Source: Paracoccaceae bacterium
GTDB lineage: Bacteria > Pseudomonadota > Alphaproteobacteria > Rhodobacterales > Rhodobacteraceae
Reading direction: 5' to 3'
Assembly: GCA_009773375.1 (NCBI GenBank)
Contig: WRPH01000022.1
Span: forward strand, 1 to 61,155
DNA length: 61,155 nt
How positions within the stretch are numbered: position 1 is the first letter of the stretch; the number at the start of each line of letters is the position of its first letter. Under the pieces are notes generated by a model that had not been told where the DNA came from, searched no databases, and worked only from the letters and a program-made list of their open reading frames with translations. The position numbers were made by a program, and so were the translations under genes. This document shows positions 1-8,095 of this stretch, piece by piece.

Positions 1-536
1 TCGATAAGGGTGCCGACCGGGGCAAGCTGATTGCCGAGATGACCGACCGGCAGAGCAAGACCCTTGCCGAGCTGTGGGCGACGCGGGCGGAAGGCTTGCC
101 CTATGCGACGCCGCAAGAGGCGCTGATCATGGCCTCTATCGTCGAAAAGGAAACCGGCATCCCGGAGGAACGCAAGCAGGTGGCCAGCGTTTTCATCAAC
201 CGGATGGCGCAGGGGATGAAGTTGCAGACCGACCCGACGGTGATTTATGGCATCACAAAAGGCGAGGGCGTGCTGGGTCGGGGGCTGCGGCAATCGGAGC
301 TGAAACGCGAGACGCCCTTTAATACCTATGTGATCGACGGGCTGCCGCCGACCCCGATTGCGAACCCCGGACGGTTGAGCATCGAGGCGGCATTGAACCC
401 GGACAGCACGAAATATGTGTTCTTCGTGGCGGACGGATCGGGCGGGCATGCCTTTGCGGAAACCTTGGCCGAGCATAACGAAAACGTCGCCAAATGGCGG
501 GCGTTGGAGGCGCAGCAGGGGCAGGACGGCAACTGA
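1..536 (+). CDS. mltG: Endolytic murein transglycosylase MltG, C-terminal part
   Basis: This is the 3' end of an MltG/YceG-type lytic transglycosylase, which cuts nascent glycan strands at the inner membrane. The 5' end lies outside the window; the frame is open from base 3. Visible family hallmarks are the catalytic-Glu segment SIVEKETG, the stretch LQTDPTVIYGI and the late motif DGLPPTPIANPG. The stop is at 534-536. In Rhodobacteraceae mltG commonly lies just upstream of the GTA cluster, as it does here. The membrane anchor and LysM-like N-terminus cannot be assessed. Confidence 0.93.
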   Translation, partial: DKGADRGKLIAEMTDRQSKTLAELWATRAEGLPYATPQEALIMASIVEKETGIPEERKQVASVFINRMAQGMKLQTDPTVIYGITKGEGVLGRGLRQSELKRETPFNTYVIDGLPPTPIANPGRLSIEAALNPDSTKYVFFVADGSGGHAFAETLAEHNENVAKWRALEAQQGQDGN

Positions 537-546
537 ATTCGGCCCT

Positions 547-560
547 GTCCACGCGTGGAC
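547..560. repeat. GTCCAC-type palindrome, copy 1
   Basis: GTCCACGCGTGGAC is a perfect 14-bp palindrome located seven bases after the mltG stop codon region. A close relative lies at 29968-29981. It may be a regulator site or a dispersed motif. Confidence 0.5.
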
Positions 561-716
561 GGGGTTGGTTTTGTGTGCCGTTTCAAAGGGTTGGCGTCAG
601 GCGTTCAGGGTTTTTTAAGCATTGGCTGCGGCGCGGGCCGGGGCGGGCTTGCGGCCAAACATGAACGAAACCTTAAGCCTGCGCGCGCAAGTCACTGATA
701 TTGCAGGGCAATTAAC

Positions 717-745
717 TTGACTCTGCGCCCGCTCTGCTGTAGAGA
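717..745 (+). promoter_or_regulatory. Candidate GTA operon promoter
   Basis: TTGACT at 717-722 and TAGAGA at 740-745 are separated by 17 nt, a plausible -35/-10 pair. TTAAC at 713-717, overlapping the -35, resembles a CtrA half-site, but no second half-site at the proper spacing is visible. This is a pattern-based prediction only. Confidence 0.35.
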
Positions 746-771
746 TTTGGGCATGCTAGAAGAGGTGGGCG

Positions 772-806
772 AACGGCCAGGGGGGCAACCCCTTGCGCCG
801 TTTTTT
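772..806 (+). terminator. Terminator-like hairpin in the GTA leader
   Basis: ACGGC (773-777) can pair with GCCGT (797-801), and an inner GGGG pairs with CCCC; the stem runs straight into TTTTTT (801-806). It lies between the candidate promoter and the g1 start at 853. It could therefore attenuate GTA transcription, end a short leader RNA, or stop readthrough from mltG. Confidence 0.55.
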
Positions 807-852
807 CATTTCACTCGTGCGGGGGCGGCATGAGAGGCGGGCATAGCAGCAG

Positions 853-1176
853 ATGACAATCAAGTTCTCCGTCGGAGATGAACCGCCAGTGGATTTGCTG
901 GCGGCAACAGAGCAACTTTACCAATCAACCGCAGAGGATCTGGTCCGCGCGCTGAATGCGATCAAGGCGGGACAGATCGACGAGGCAAAAGCGGCGGCGC
1001 AGGCTGTCCGCGACCTCAAAGCTGCGTTTCAGATGGTCATGGATGAAAGGGGACGCGTTGATAAACTCCGCAAACAGGTGGCCGGGGCTGTCGGAACCGG
1101 CGAGCTTAACCTACACGCCGCGCGCGATGAGATCGGGCGCAGACTGGCTTGCTTGCGCAACGCCGCAGGAAGTTGA
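853..1176 (+). CDS. g1: GTA gp1, terminase small subunit (TerS)
   Basis: This 107-residue, largely helical, charged protein is the first gene of the GTA cluster. The equivalent R. capsulatus protein acts as a small terminase subunit that works with TerL in headful DNA packaging and binds DNA weakly without a cos/pac preference (family knowledge). Position, size and the Lys/Arg/Glu-rich coiled-coil-like middle (about residues 40-80) fit. The start ATG at 853 follows a purine-rich stretch. The 3' end overlaps the proposed TerL start by 50 bp, which suggests coupled translation. Confidence 0.8.
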   Translation: MTIKFSVGDEPPVDLLAATEQLYQSTAEDLVRALNAIKAGQIDEAKAAAQAVRDLKAAFQMVMDERGRVDKLRKQVAGAVGTGELNLHAARDEIGRRLACLRNAAGS

Positions 1177-2470
1177 GGCGTTTCTGGATGGGCTGTCGGA
1201 TAATGCGCTGATGGCGCTGCCGTGGATGTTCGAATTCTGGGCGCTGCCGCATCAGTTGCCACCGGATGGTGCGTGGAAAACCTGGGTGATCATGGGCGGG
1301 CGTGGCGCGGGGAAAACCCGCGCCGGCTCGGAATGGGTGCGCGCCGAGGTCGAAGGCGCGGCCCCACAGGATCTTGGCCGCTCGCGTCGGGTGGCGCTGG
1401 TGGGCGAAACGGTGGAGCAGGTGATCAAGGTGATGATCGAAGGCGACAGCGGCATTCTGGCCTGCTCGCCGCCGGATCGGCGGCCGGAGTGGCAGGCGAC
1501 GCGCAAGCAGTTATTGTGGCCCAGCGGCGCGATTGCGCAGGTGTTTTCGGCGCATGATCCGGCCAGTTTGCGCGGGCCGCAGTTTGATGCGGCCTGGGTG
1601 GATGAATTGGCGAAATGGCCCAAGGCGGAAAAGGCGTGGGATCAGTTGCAGTTTGCGCTGCGGCTGGGGGAAAACCCGCGGCAGGTGGTGACGACGACGC
1701 CGCAGAATGTGGCGGTGTTGAAGGACATTCTGAAAAACCCTTCCACTGTGGTCACGCATGCGCCGACCGATGCCAACCGCGCCTATCTTGCCGCGAGCTT
1801 TCTGGAGCAGGTGCAGGCCCGTTATGGCGGCACAGCGCTGGGGGCGCAGGAGTTGCAGGGCCTGTTGCTGGAGGATGTGGCGGGGGCGTTGTGGACCACG
1901 GCTGCGCTGGAGGCGGGGCGGCTTGATGCGGCACCCCGCTTGCAGCGGATCGTGGTGGCGGTGGACCCGCCTGTCACCGGCCATGGCAAATCGGATGAAT
2001 GCGGCATCGTGGTGGTGGGGGCGGTGACGGAAGGGCCGCCGCAAAACTGGCATGCGGTGGTGTTGGAGGATGCCTCGGTCAAGGGCGCAAGCCCTGATCA
2101 ATGGGCGCGGGCGGCGATTGCTGCGATGCAGCGGCACGGCGCCGACCGGCTGGTGGCCGAGGTCAATCAGGGCGGCGATCTGGTGGAGGGGGTGATCCGG
2201 CAGATTGATCCGCTGGTGCCGTTCCGGGCGGTGCGGGCGTCGCGCGGCAAGGGCATCCGGGCCGAGCCGGTGTCGGCCTTGTATGAACAGGGGCGGGTGT
2301 CGCATCTGCGGGGCTTGGCGGCGCTGGAGGCGCAGATGGTGCAGATGACGGCGCAGGGGTTCTTGGGCAAGGGCAGCCCGGACCGGGTGGATGCGCTGGT
2401 CTGGGCGCTGACCGATCTGATCGTGGAGCCGTCGGAAAAGCATCGCAACCCGCAGATGCGGACGCTTTAG
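1127..2470 (+). CDS. g2: GTA gp2, terminase large subunit (packaging ATPase/nuclease)
   Basis: This is a 447-residue DNA-packaging motor. The Walker A GGRGAGKT is at about residues 57-64, a Walker B-like run ending in Asp-Glu (AAWVDE) at about 159-160, and RNaseH-like nuclease acidic residues at AVDPP (about 280) and RVDAL (about 422). I chose ATG 1127, inside the end of g1, because the upstream extension of this frame is only the shadow of g1 and the family N-terminus begins just before the LPW(M)FEFWA segment. The ATPase pumps chromosomal DNA into GTA heads; the nuclease ends packaging. All key residues look intact. Confidence 0.93.
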   Translation: MRSGADWLACATPQEVEAFLDGLSDNALMALPWMFEFWALPHQLPPDGAWKTWVIMGGRGAGKTRAGSEWVRAEVEGAAPQDLGRSRRVALVGETVEQVIKVMIEGDSGILACSPPDRRPEWQATRKQLLWPSGAIAQVFSAHDPASLRGPQFDAAWVDELAKWPKAEKAWDQLQFALRLGENPRQVVTTTPQNVAVLKDILKNPSTVVTHAPTDANRAYLAASFLEQVQARYGGTALGAQELQGLLLEDVAGALWTTAALEAGRLDAAPRLQRIVVAVDPPVTGHGKSDECGIVVVGAVTEGPPQNWHAVVLEDASVKGASPDQWARAAIAAMQRHGADRLVAEVNQGGDLVEGVIRQIDPLVPFRAVRASRGKGIRAEPVSALYEQGRVSHLRGLAALEAQMVQMTAQGFLGKGSPDRVDALVWALTDLIVEPSEKHRNPQMRTL

Positions 2471-2582
2471 GGCAGCGCGCGCTGGGTTTGGGATACTTAA
2501 ACTTTTCCGGATTAGAACTGCCTTCAGACAAGCGCGGCCACGGCGTCAGACGCTGGGGCCGGGAAGATAGGAGCGACTGAGC

Positions 2583-3755
2583 ATGGTGTTCGATTTCCTG
2601 AAGCGCGCGCCGCAGGTGCCGGAACAGAAGGCCTCGGCCACCGGGCGCGTGGTGGCCTGGGGTGGGTCGGGCCGGGTGGCGTGGAGCCCGCGCGATCTTG
2701 TCAGCCTCGGCAAGGCCGGGTTTCAGGGCAACCCGATGGCGTTCCGCGCCGTCAAGCTGATTTCAGAAGCGGCGGCGGCGATGCCCCTGGTGTTGCAGGA
2801 TGCCGAGCGGCGCTATGACGATCACCCGGTGATGGAGCTGATCCGCCGACCAAATGCGGCGCAGGGCCGGGCCGAGCTGTTCGAGGCGATCTACGGGCAT
2901 CTGTTGTTGTCGGGCAACGCCTATATCGAGGCGGTGCCGGGCTTGGGCCGGATACCGGGCGAGTTGCATGTGCTGCGGTCAGACCGGATGGTGCTGGTGC
3001 CGGGGGCGGATGGCTGGCCGGTGGCCTATGACTATTCGGTCGGCGGGCGGACGCATCGCTTTGCGATGACGCCGGAAAGCCAGCCGATCTGCCATATCAA
3101 GACCTTCCATCCGGCGGATGATCACTACGGCTTTAGCCCGTTGCAGGCGGCGGCGGTGGCGATTGACGTGCATTCCAGCGCCTCGGCCTGGTCAAAGGCG
3201 CTGCTGGACAATGCAGCCAGGCCTTCGGGGGCGATTGTCTACAAGGGCGCGGACGGGCAGGCGCAGCTTTCCAACGATCAGTATGACCGGCTGGTTTCTG
3301 AAATGGAGATGCACCATCAGGGCGCGCGCAATGCCGGGCGGCCGATGTTGCTGGAGGGGGGGCTTGATTGGAAGCCGATGGGGTTCAGCCCGTCGGATAT
3401 GGAATTCCAGAAGACCAAAGAGGCGGCGGGGCGTGAAATTGCCACAGCCTTCGGGGTGCCGCCGATGCTGATGGGGATACCGGGCGATGCGACCTATTCC
3501 AACTATCAGGAGGCCAACCGGGCGTTTTACCGGCTGACCGTGCTGCCACTGGTGGCGCGGGTGACGGCGGGGGTGTCGCACTGGCTGTCGACCTTTACCG
3601 GCGAGTTGGTGGAACTGCGGCCCGATCTGGATCAGATCCCGGCGTTGGCGGTGGAACGTGATCAGCTTTGGGCGCGGGTGGGGGCGGCGGATTTCCTGAG
3701 CGAAGTCGAAAAGCGCATCCTGCTGGGGCTGCCGCGCCTGCAGGAGGGCGAATGA
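2583..3755 (+). CDS. g3: GTA gp3, portal protein (HK97 type)
   Basis: This 390-residue HK97-family portal forms the dodecameric ring at one head vertex through which DNA enters and leaves. Recognisable signatures are the N-terminal AFRAVKLISEAAAAMPL segment, the SGNAYIEAVPG strand and the C-terminal FGVPPMLMGIPGDATYSNYQEANRAF stem region given here in parts: FGVPPMLMGI, then TYSNYQEANRAFY. A 112-bp gap with no gene separates it from TerL. Its stop overlaps the next ATG (ATGA). It appears complete. Confidence 0.94.
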   Translation: MVFDFLKRAPQVPEQKASATGRVVAWGGSGRVAWSPRDLVSLGKAGFQGNPMAFRAVKLISEAAAAMPLVLQDAERRYDDHPVMELIRRPNAAQGRAELFEAIYGHLLLSGNAYIEAVPGLGRIPGELHVLRSDRMVLVPGADGWPVAYDYSVGGRTHRFAMTPESQPICHIKTFHPADDHYGFSPLQAAAVAIDVHSSASAWSKALLDNAARPSGAIVYKGADGQAQLSNDQYDRLVSEMEMHHQGARNAGRPMLLEGGLDWKPMGFSPSDMEFQKTKEAAGREIATAFGVPPMLMGIPGDATYSNYQEANRAFYRLTVLPLVARVTAGVSHWLSTFTGELVELRPDLDQIPALAVERDQLWARVGAADFLSEVEKRILLGLPRLQEGE

Positions 3756-4000
3756 CGCCGCCGCGCAAACCGTCCGAAGGCTCGCGCTATCTTTACGACA
3801 GTTTTGACGCCGCCCAAGCGCGGATCGAGGCGAATGAACGCGTGGCTGAACAGCGTTGGGCGGCGCTGGAATACCGGCTGGGCCAGATTGATGCGGTGCT
3901 GGAGCGGCTGGAAAAGCGGATTTGGGTCGGGGTTTACGGCGTGGCTGCGTTCTTGCTGGCGCAGATGGCGGAAACCTTGATCCGGGCGGCGGGAAAATGA
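3752..4000 (+). CDS. GTA gp3.5, small membrane-anchored head formation protein
   Basis: This 82-residue protein has an N-terminal polar part, a helical middle rich in Glu/Arg (about residues 20-55) and one hydrophobic segment near the C-terminus (about 58-78). It matches the small conserved gene found between portal and protease in Rhodobacterales GTAs (gp3.5, a head formation protein family). ATG 3752 overlaps the portal stop, and the TGA overlaps the next ATG at 3997, so translation is probably coupled. Its precise role is not settled. Confidence 0.8.
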   Translation: MTPPRKPSEGSRYLYDSFDAAQARIEANERVAEQRWAALEYRLGQIDAVLERLEKRIWVGVYGVAAFLLAQMAETLIRAAGK

Positions 4001-4575
4001 AAGGGCATGCGATGATTGGAATGATGCAGGGCGCGCCGGAGTGGAAGTTCCACCAGCCCGAAACCGGCCTGACGGTGACCGATGGCACGCGGGTTGCGGG
4101 CTATGCCAGCCTGTTTGGCAAGCGGGATCAGGGCGGCGACGTGGTGCAGAAGGGGGCTTATGCCGCCAGTCTGGCCCGGCTGACCACAGCGGGGCGGGCG
4201 GTCAAGATGCTGTGGCAGCACGACCCGACCCAGCCGATCGGCGTCTGGGACGAGGTGCGCGAGGATGCGGTGGGGCTGTGGGTCAAGGGCCGCATCCTGA
4301 CCGAGGTGGACAAGGGCCGCGAGGCGGTGGCTCTGTTGACGGCGGGGGCGATTGACGGGCTGTCGATCGGCTACCGCACCGTCAAGGCGGAACGCGACGG
4401 CAAGGGCCAGCGGCTGTTGTCGGAGCTGGAGCTTTGGGAGGTGTCGCTTGTGACCTTCCCGATGCTTCCCGAGGCGCGGGTTTCGGCAAAGGGGGATGAC
4501 CCTGACGCAGAGGTCTGGCGCAGCATGGTGCAGCTTTTCGACGAAGCGCGCCAGTCTTTGGCCGGGCGCGTCTAG
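3997..4575 (+). CDS. g4: GTA gp4, prohead protease (HK97 gp4 / U35 family)
   Basis: This 192-residue maturation protease cleaves the capsid protein N-terminal scaffold domain. Family marks are the opening strand VAGYASLFGKRDQGGDVV, the catalytic-His region KMLWQHDPTQPIG and the Ser region GAIDGLSIGY followed by LWEVSLVTFPML. The His (about residue 76) and Ser (about 119) expected for the serine protease are present. I chose ATG 3997 because it overlaps the gp3.5 stop. A 35-bp gap precedes the capsid gene. Confidence 0.92.
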   Translation: MKGHAMIGMMQGAPEWKFHQPETGLTVTDGTRVAGYASLFGKRDQGGDVVQKGAYAASLARLTTAGRAVKMLWQHDPTQPIGVWDEVREDAVGLWVKGRILTEVDKGREAVALLTAGAIDGLSIGYRTVKAERDGKGQRLLSELELWEVSLVTFPMLPEARVSAKGDDPDAEVWRSMVQLFDEARQSLAGRV

Positions 4576-4610
4576 CGCGGCCTTTCACGACCAAACTCAA
4601 GGAAATCAAG

Positions 4611-5834
4611 ATGACCGAGACCAAGGCTCGGGCCGGTGGAGCTATGCCCGCCGCCCAGATGGGGATGCCCCAGATTCTGGCCGCAAATCCGGGTGCGGAC
4701 GTGAAATCCGCGATGGCCGGATTTCTGAACGCCTTCAAGGGCTTTCAGGACGATGTGAAACAATCACTGCAACAACAGGAAGAGCGACTGACCATGCTGG
4801 ATCGCAAACAGATGACCTATTCCCGCCCCGCGCTTTCGGCGCATGCCGAGTTGGATGTGCCGCACAAGAAGGCGTTTGGCGCCTATCTGCGTTCGGGAGA
4901 TGACGACGGCCTGCGCGGCCTTGTGCTGGAAGGCAAGGCGATGAGCACCGCCGTCGCCGCCGATGGCGGCTATCTGGTGGACCCGCAGACGGCGGACAGC
5001 ATTCGCGGCATGCTGGTTTCGACCTCGTCCCTGCGGGCGATTTCGAATGTGGTGCAGGTCGAGGCGACCTCGTTTGATGTGCTGATCGACCGTTCGGAAG
5101 TCGGGTCGGGCTGGGCGACGGAAGCCACGGCCACGGCAGAAACCGCGACGCCGGCGATTGAGCGGATCTCGATCAAGCTGCACGAACTTTCGGCGATGCC
5201 GAAGGCCAGCCAGCGGTTGCTGGATGACAGCGCCTTTGACGTGGAAGGCTGGCTCGCCGACAAGATTGCGACCCGCTTTATCCGGGCAGAGGCTGCGGCG
5301 TTCATCAGCGGTGATGGTGTGGACAAGCCCAAGGGCATTCTGCTGCCGGCCAAGGTGGCGAATGCGTCGTGGAGCTGGGGCAATATCGGCTACATCCCGA
5401 CCGGGGCTGCGGCGGATTTCGCGCCGACCAACTCGGTCGATTGCATTATTAGCCTGGTCTATGCGCTGGGGGCGGAATATCGCGCCAACGCCAGCTTCAT
5501 CATGAACTCGAAAACCGCAGGGGCCGTGCGCAAGATGAAGGATGCCGATGGCCGCTTCATGTGGTCGGACGGGTTGGCTGCGGCGGAACCGGCGCGGCTG
5601 ATGGGCTATCCGGTGCTGATCTGTGAAGACATGCCGGATATTGCCGCCAATGCCTATGCGATTGCGTTTGGCGATTTCAAATCGGCCTACACCATCGCTG
5701 AACGTCCTGACCTGCGCATCTTGCGCGATCCGTTCTCGGCCAAGCCGAACGTGCTGTTCTACGCCAGCAAGCGGGTGGGCGGCGATGTCACCGATTTCGC
5801 GGCGATCAAGCTGCTGAAAATCGCGGTTTCCTGA
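4611..5834 (+). CDS. g5: GTA gp5, major capsid protein (HK97 fold)
   Basis: This 407-residue HK97-fold capsid protein has an N-terminal helical/coiled-coil delta domain (about residues 25-75), expected to be removed by gp4. The fold proper starts near the AADGGYLVDPQTAD segment; later hallmarks are PKASQRLLDDSAFDVEGWL, the FISGDGVDKPKGIL loop and NVLFYASKRVGGDV near the C-terminus. A good purine-rich SD (AAGGAAATCAAG) precedes ATG 4611. A stem-loop region follows, which may set a high message level for this abundant protein. Confidence 0.95.
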   Translation: MTETKARAGGAMPAAQMGMPQILAANPGADVKSAMAGFLNAFKGFQDDVKQSLQQQEERLTMLDRKQMTYSRPALSAHAELDVPHKKAFGAYLRSGDDDGLRGLVLEGKAMSTAVAADGGYLVDPQTADSIRGMLVSTSSLRAISNVVQVEATSFDVLIDRSEVGSGWATEATATAETATPAIERISIKLHELSAMPKASQRLLDDSAFDVEGWLADKIATRFIRAEAAAFISGDGVDKPKGILLPAKVANASWSWGNIGYIPTGAAADFAPTNSVDCIISLVYALGAEYRANASFIMNSKTAGAVRKMKDADGRFMWSDGLAAAEPARLMGYPVLICEDMPDIAANAYAIAFGDFKSAYTIAERPDLRILRDPFSAKPNVLFYASKRVGGDVTDFAAIKLLKIAVS

Positions 5835-5986
5835 TGCGGTAACGCCTGACGCGGTAACGACTGTCCGGCCTTCTTGCGGGGGCCGGGCATTGGACGCGCG
5901 CCGGGGTCCGCGCCGTCTAGCTGCTCCCCTCCCGTTCGAGCGGTGCGGGGCGCGCGTCCAGACTGATTTGGGGCAGGAGACAAGGG
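5832..5986 (+). promoter_or_regulatory. Structured spacer after the capsid gene
   Basis: The spacer starts with a 13-bp tandem repeat, TGATGCGGTAACG (5832-5844) and TGACGCGGTAACG (5847-5859), whose first copy includes the capsid stop codon. A CCGGCC/GGCCGG stem (5865-5886) follows. A perfect 12-bp inverted repeat, TGGACGCGCGCC (5891-5902) and GGCGCGCGTCCA (5949-5960), spans a 46-nt loop. These could act as a partial terminator or as an mRNA-stabilising structure between the capsid gene and the low-copy connector genes. Confidence 0.5.
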
Positions 5987-6595
5987 ATGGCGAGCATGAT
6001 GTTGACGGAAGTGACGGGCGTTGCGGCGCAGGCCTTGCCGGTGCAGGCGTTGAAGGATCATCTGCGGCTGGGGTCGGGGTTCAGCGATGATGGCCTGCAG
6101 GATGGGTTGATCGAGGCCTATCTGCGCGCGGCGATGGCGGCGATCGAGGCGCGGATCGGCAAGGTGCTGCTGGCGCGGCGGCTGAAGCTGGTGCTGGCCG
6201 ATTGGCGGCGGGCGGGCGAGCAGGCGCTGCCGGTGGCTCCGGTGACGGCGCTGGTGTCGGTGGCGCTGGTGGATGTGAACGAGGTGACGCTGCCGGTGGC
6301 GGTGGATCGCTACCGGTTGGTGCAGGACATGCACCGTCCCAAGCTGGTGGCGGCGGGGGTGCTGTTGCCGACAGTGCCGACGGATGGCCGCGCCGAAGTG
6401 GTGTTCGACGCGGGCTTTGGCGCGGTCTGGGCGGCGGTTCCGGCCGATCTGGCGCAGGCGGTGCTGCTGTTGGCGGCGGAGTATTATGAGAACCGCCACG
6501 ATCTGGGGCAGCGCGTGGCCGGGGTGCCGTTGGCGGTGCAGGCGTTGATCGAACGCTGGCGCACGGTGCGGGTGCTGGGCGGCGGTGCGGCATGA
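5987..6595 (+). CDS. g6: GTA gp6, head-tail connector (adaptor) protein
   Basis: This 202-residue protein matches the phage conserved TIGR02215/gp6-like connector that docks under the portal. It shows the helical N-terminal pattern (VQALKDHLRL, then LIEAYLRAAMAAIEARIGK) and a long beta-rich insertion. ATG 5987 follows the strong SD GCAGGAGACAAGG; an in-frame ATG nine bases later is an alternative. The 3' end overlaps gp7 by four bases. Confidence 0.88.
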   Translation: MASMMLTEVTGVAAQALPVQALKDHLRLGSGFSDDGLQDGLIEAYLRAAMAAIEARIGKVLLARRLKLVLADWRRAGEQALPVAPVTALVSVALVDVNEVTLPVAVDRYRLVQDMHRPKLVAAGVLLPTVPTDGRAEVVFDAGFGAVWAAVPADLAQAVLLLAAEYYENRHDLGQRVAGVPLAVQALIERWRTVRVLGGGAA

Positions 6596-6927
6596 GCGGG
6601 GTTCGGTTGAGCCGGGCGCTGGTGCTGGAAGCGCCGGTGACGGTGCCGGATGGCGCAGGTGGGTTTGCGCAAAGCTGGGTGGCGCTTGGCACGCTTTGGG
6701 CCGAGGTGTTACCGGGTGCGGGGCGCGAAAGTGGCGGCGAGGTGGCTGTTGCGCAGGTGGCCTTTCGTATCACGGTGCGGGCGGCGCCGGTCGGGTCTGG
6801 CGCGCGCCCCAAGCCCGAGCAGCGTTTCCGCGACGGCGCGCGGTTGTTCACGATTTTGGCGGTGGCAGAGCGGGACGCCGAGGGGCGCTATCTGACCTGC
6901 TTTGCCCGCGAGGAGGTTGCGGCATGA
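6592..6927 (+). CDS. g7: GTA gp7, head-tail joining (stopper/closure) protein
   Basis: This 111-residue beta-rich protein resembles the SPP1 gp16/HK97 gp10-type head-closure family: it opens with LSRALVLEAPVTVPDGAGGFAQSW and has the RFRDGARLFTILAVAERD strand pattern near the C-terminus. It sits in the correct GTA order between connector and tail terminator. It overlaps gp6 and gp8 by ATGA junctions. Confidence 0.87.
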   Translation: MSGVRLSRALVLEAPVTVPDGAGGFAQSWVALGTLWAEVLPGAGRESGGEVAVAQVAFRITVRAAPVGSGARPKPEQRFRDGARLFTILAVAERDAEGRYLTCFAREEVAA

Positions 6928-7322
6928 GCTATCAGGCGGCAGCGGCGCTGCAAGCCGCAGTTTTCGCGCGGCTTGCCGGCTTTCCGGCTTTGGCAGGGGT
7001 CAGCATCGTCGATGCGATGCCACCGGGAACGGCCCCTGGCAGCTATGTGCTGATCGGGCCGGAGCAGGTGGTGGATCAAGCCGACAAGACCAGCGGAGGC
7101 GCTGAGCATCGCTTTGAGGTGGCGGTGATCAGCGATGCCAGCGGTTTTGTCAGCGCCAAGACGCTGGCGGGCGCAGTTTCCGAGGCGCTGGTCGATGCAG
7201 GCCTGACGCTGGCGACGGGAACGCTGGTTTCCATCGGATTTCTGCGGGCCACGGCGCGGCGGCTGGATGGCGGCGCGCTGCGGCGCATCGACATGACCTT
7301 CCGGGCGCGGATCGAGCTTTGA
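6924..7322 (+). CDS. g8: GTA gp8, tail terminator protein (DUF3168 type)
   Basis: This 132-residue protein begins MSYQAAAALQAAVFARL, has the DUF3168 core (SYVLIGPEQVVD, then HRFEVAVISDASGF) and ends in a beta strand. It is expected to cap the tail tube and bind the head closure ring. I chose ATG 6924, which overlaps the gp7 stop, because the longer open frame upstream is the out-of-frame shadow of gp7. Confidence 0.88.
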   Translation: MSYQAAAALQAAVFARLAGFPALAGVSIVDAMPPGTAPGSYVLIGPEQVVDQADKTSGGAEHRFEVAVISDASGFVSAKTLAGAVSEALVDAGLTLATGTLVSIGFLRATARRLDGGALRRIDMTFRARIEL

Positions 7323-7361
7323 GTCAATCGCCCCATTTGTGGGCACATTCAGGAGATACCC

Positions 7362-7775
7362 ATGGCGGTTCAGAACGGCAAAGACCTGCTGATCAAGGTC
7401 GATATGGTGGGCGATGGTTCGTTCATCACGGTGGCGGGTTTGCGGGCGACGCGGATCAGCTTCAACGCCGAAACGGTGGATGTGACCTCGCTGGAAAGTG
7501 CGGGCGGTTGGCGGGAATTGCTGGCGGGGGCGGGGGTGAAGACGGCCTCGATTTCCGGCTCGGGGGTGTTTCGCGATGCCAATACCGATGAGCGGGCGCG
7601 GCAGATCTTCTTTGACGCCGAAATGCCGGGGTTTCAGGTGGTGATCCCCAGCTTTGGCGTCGTGCAAGGCCCGTTCCAGATCACCGCGATCGAATATGCG
7701 GGCAGCCATAACGGCGAGGCGACCTATGAGATGACGCTGGCCTCGGCCGGGGCTTTGACCTTTACGGCGCTGTGA
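7362..7775 (+). CDS. g9: GTA gp9, major tail (tube) protein
   Basis: This 137-residue tail tube protein (TP901-1 major tail family) has the typical signatures ETVDVTSLESAGGWRELL and ISGSGVFRDANTDE, and ends with the A-S-A-G-A-L-TF strand. A good SD, AGGAGATACCC, precedes ATG 7362. The 39-bp gap before it is the only untranslated gap in this part of the operon, in line with a separately strong initiation site for an abundant protein. Confidence 0.93.
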   Translation: MAVQNGKDLLIKVDMVGDGSFITVAGLRATRISFNAETVDVTSLESAGGWRELLAGAGVKTASISGSGVFRDANTDERARQIFFDAEMPGFQVVIPSFGVVQGPFQITAIEYAGSHNGEATYEMTLASAGALTFTAL

Positions 7776-8095
7776 TGGCGAACCCTTATGCCGGAGAGGT
7801 GGCGATCTGGCTGGACGGGGTCCGCCATGTTGCCAAGCTGACGCTGGGGGCGCTGGCGGAACTGGAGACCAGCCTTGAAGCCGGGTCGCTGATCGAGATG
7901 GTCGAGCGGTTCGAACAGGGACGGTTTTCCAGCCGCGATGTGCTGGCGCTGGTGGTTGCGGGCCTGCGTGGCGGCGGCTGGCAAGGTGCTGCCAGTGATC
8001 TGCGCACGGTGGAGATCGGCGGCGGTCCGATAGAGGCGGCACGGGCGGCGGCGGAACTGCTGGCGCGGGCCTTTGCCTTGCCGGGGGAAGGATGA
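7772..8095 (+). CDS. g10: GTA gp10, tail assembly chaperone-like protein
   Basis: This 107-residue protein belongs to the GTA gp10 family. It contains the LTLGALAELETSLEAGSL core shared with TAC-type chaperone proteins located between the tail tube and tape measure genes. It probably binds the tape measure during tail assembly and is absent from the finished particle. ATG 7772 overlaps the gp9 stop, and the stop overlaps the next ATG. Confidence 0.82.
   Translation: MMANPYAGEVAIWLDGVRHVAKLTLGALAELETSLEAGSLIEMVERFEQGRFSSRDVLALVVAGLRGGGWQGAASDLRTVEIGGGPIEAARAAAELLARAFALPGEG

Larger units (their letters stand above)
537..852. promoter_or_regulatory. Gene-free leader between mltG and the GTA cluster
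   Basis: This 316-bp gap holds no convincing gene. It contains a perfect 14-bp palindrome (547-560), a candidate sigma-70 type promoter (TTGACT at 717-722, 17-nt spacer, TAGAGA at 740-745) with a TTAAC half-site just before it, and a GC stem-loop followed by six T (772-806). Control of g1-g15 is expected to act here. In R. capsulatus the GTA operon is driven by GafA under CtrA control (family knowledge); I cannot identify a GafA site from sequence alone. Confidence 0.6.

Noticed and set aside
1511..2443. 310-codon frame antisense to the terminase gene
   Set aside because: The plus-strand TerL has Walker and nuclease motifs; the antisense product looks like low-complexity shadow sequence.
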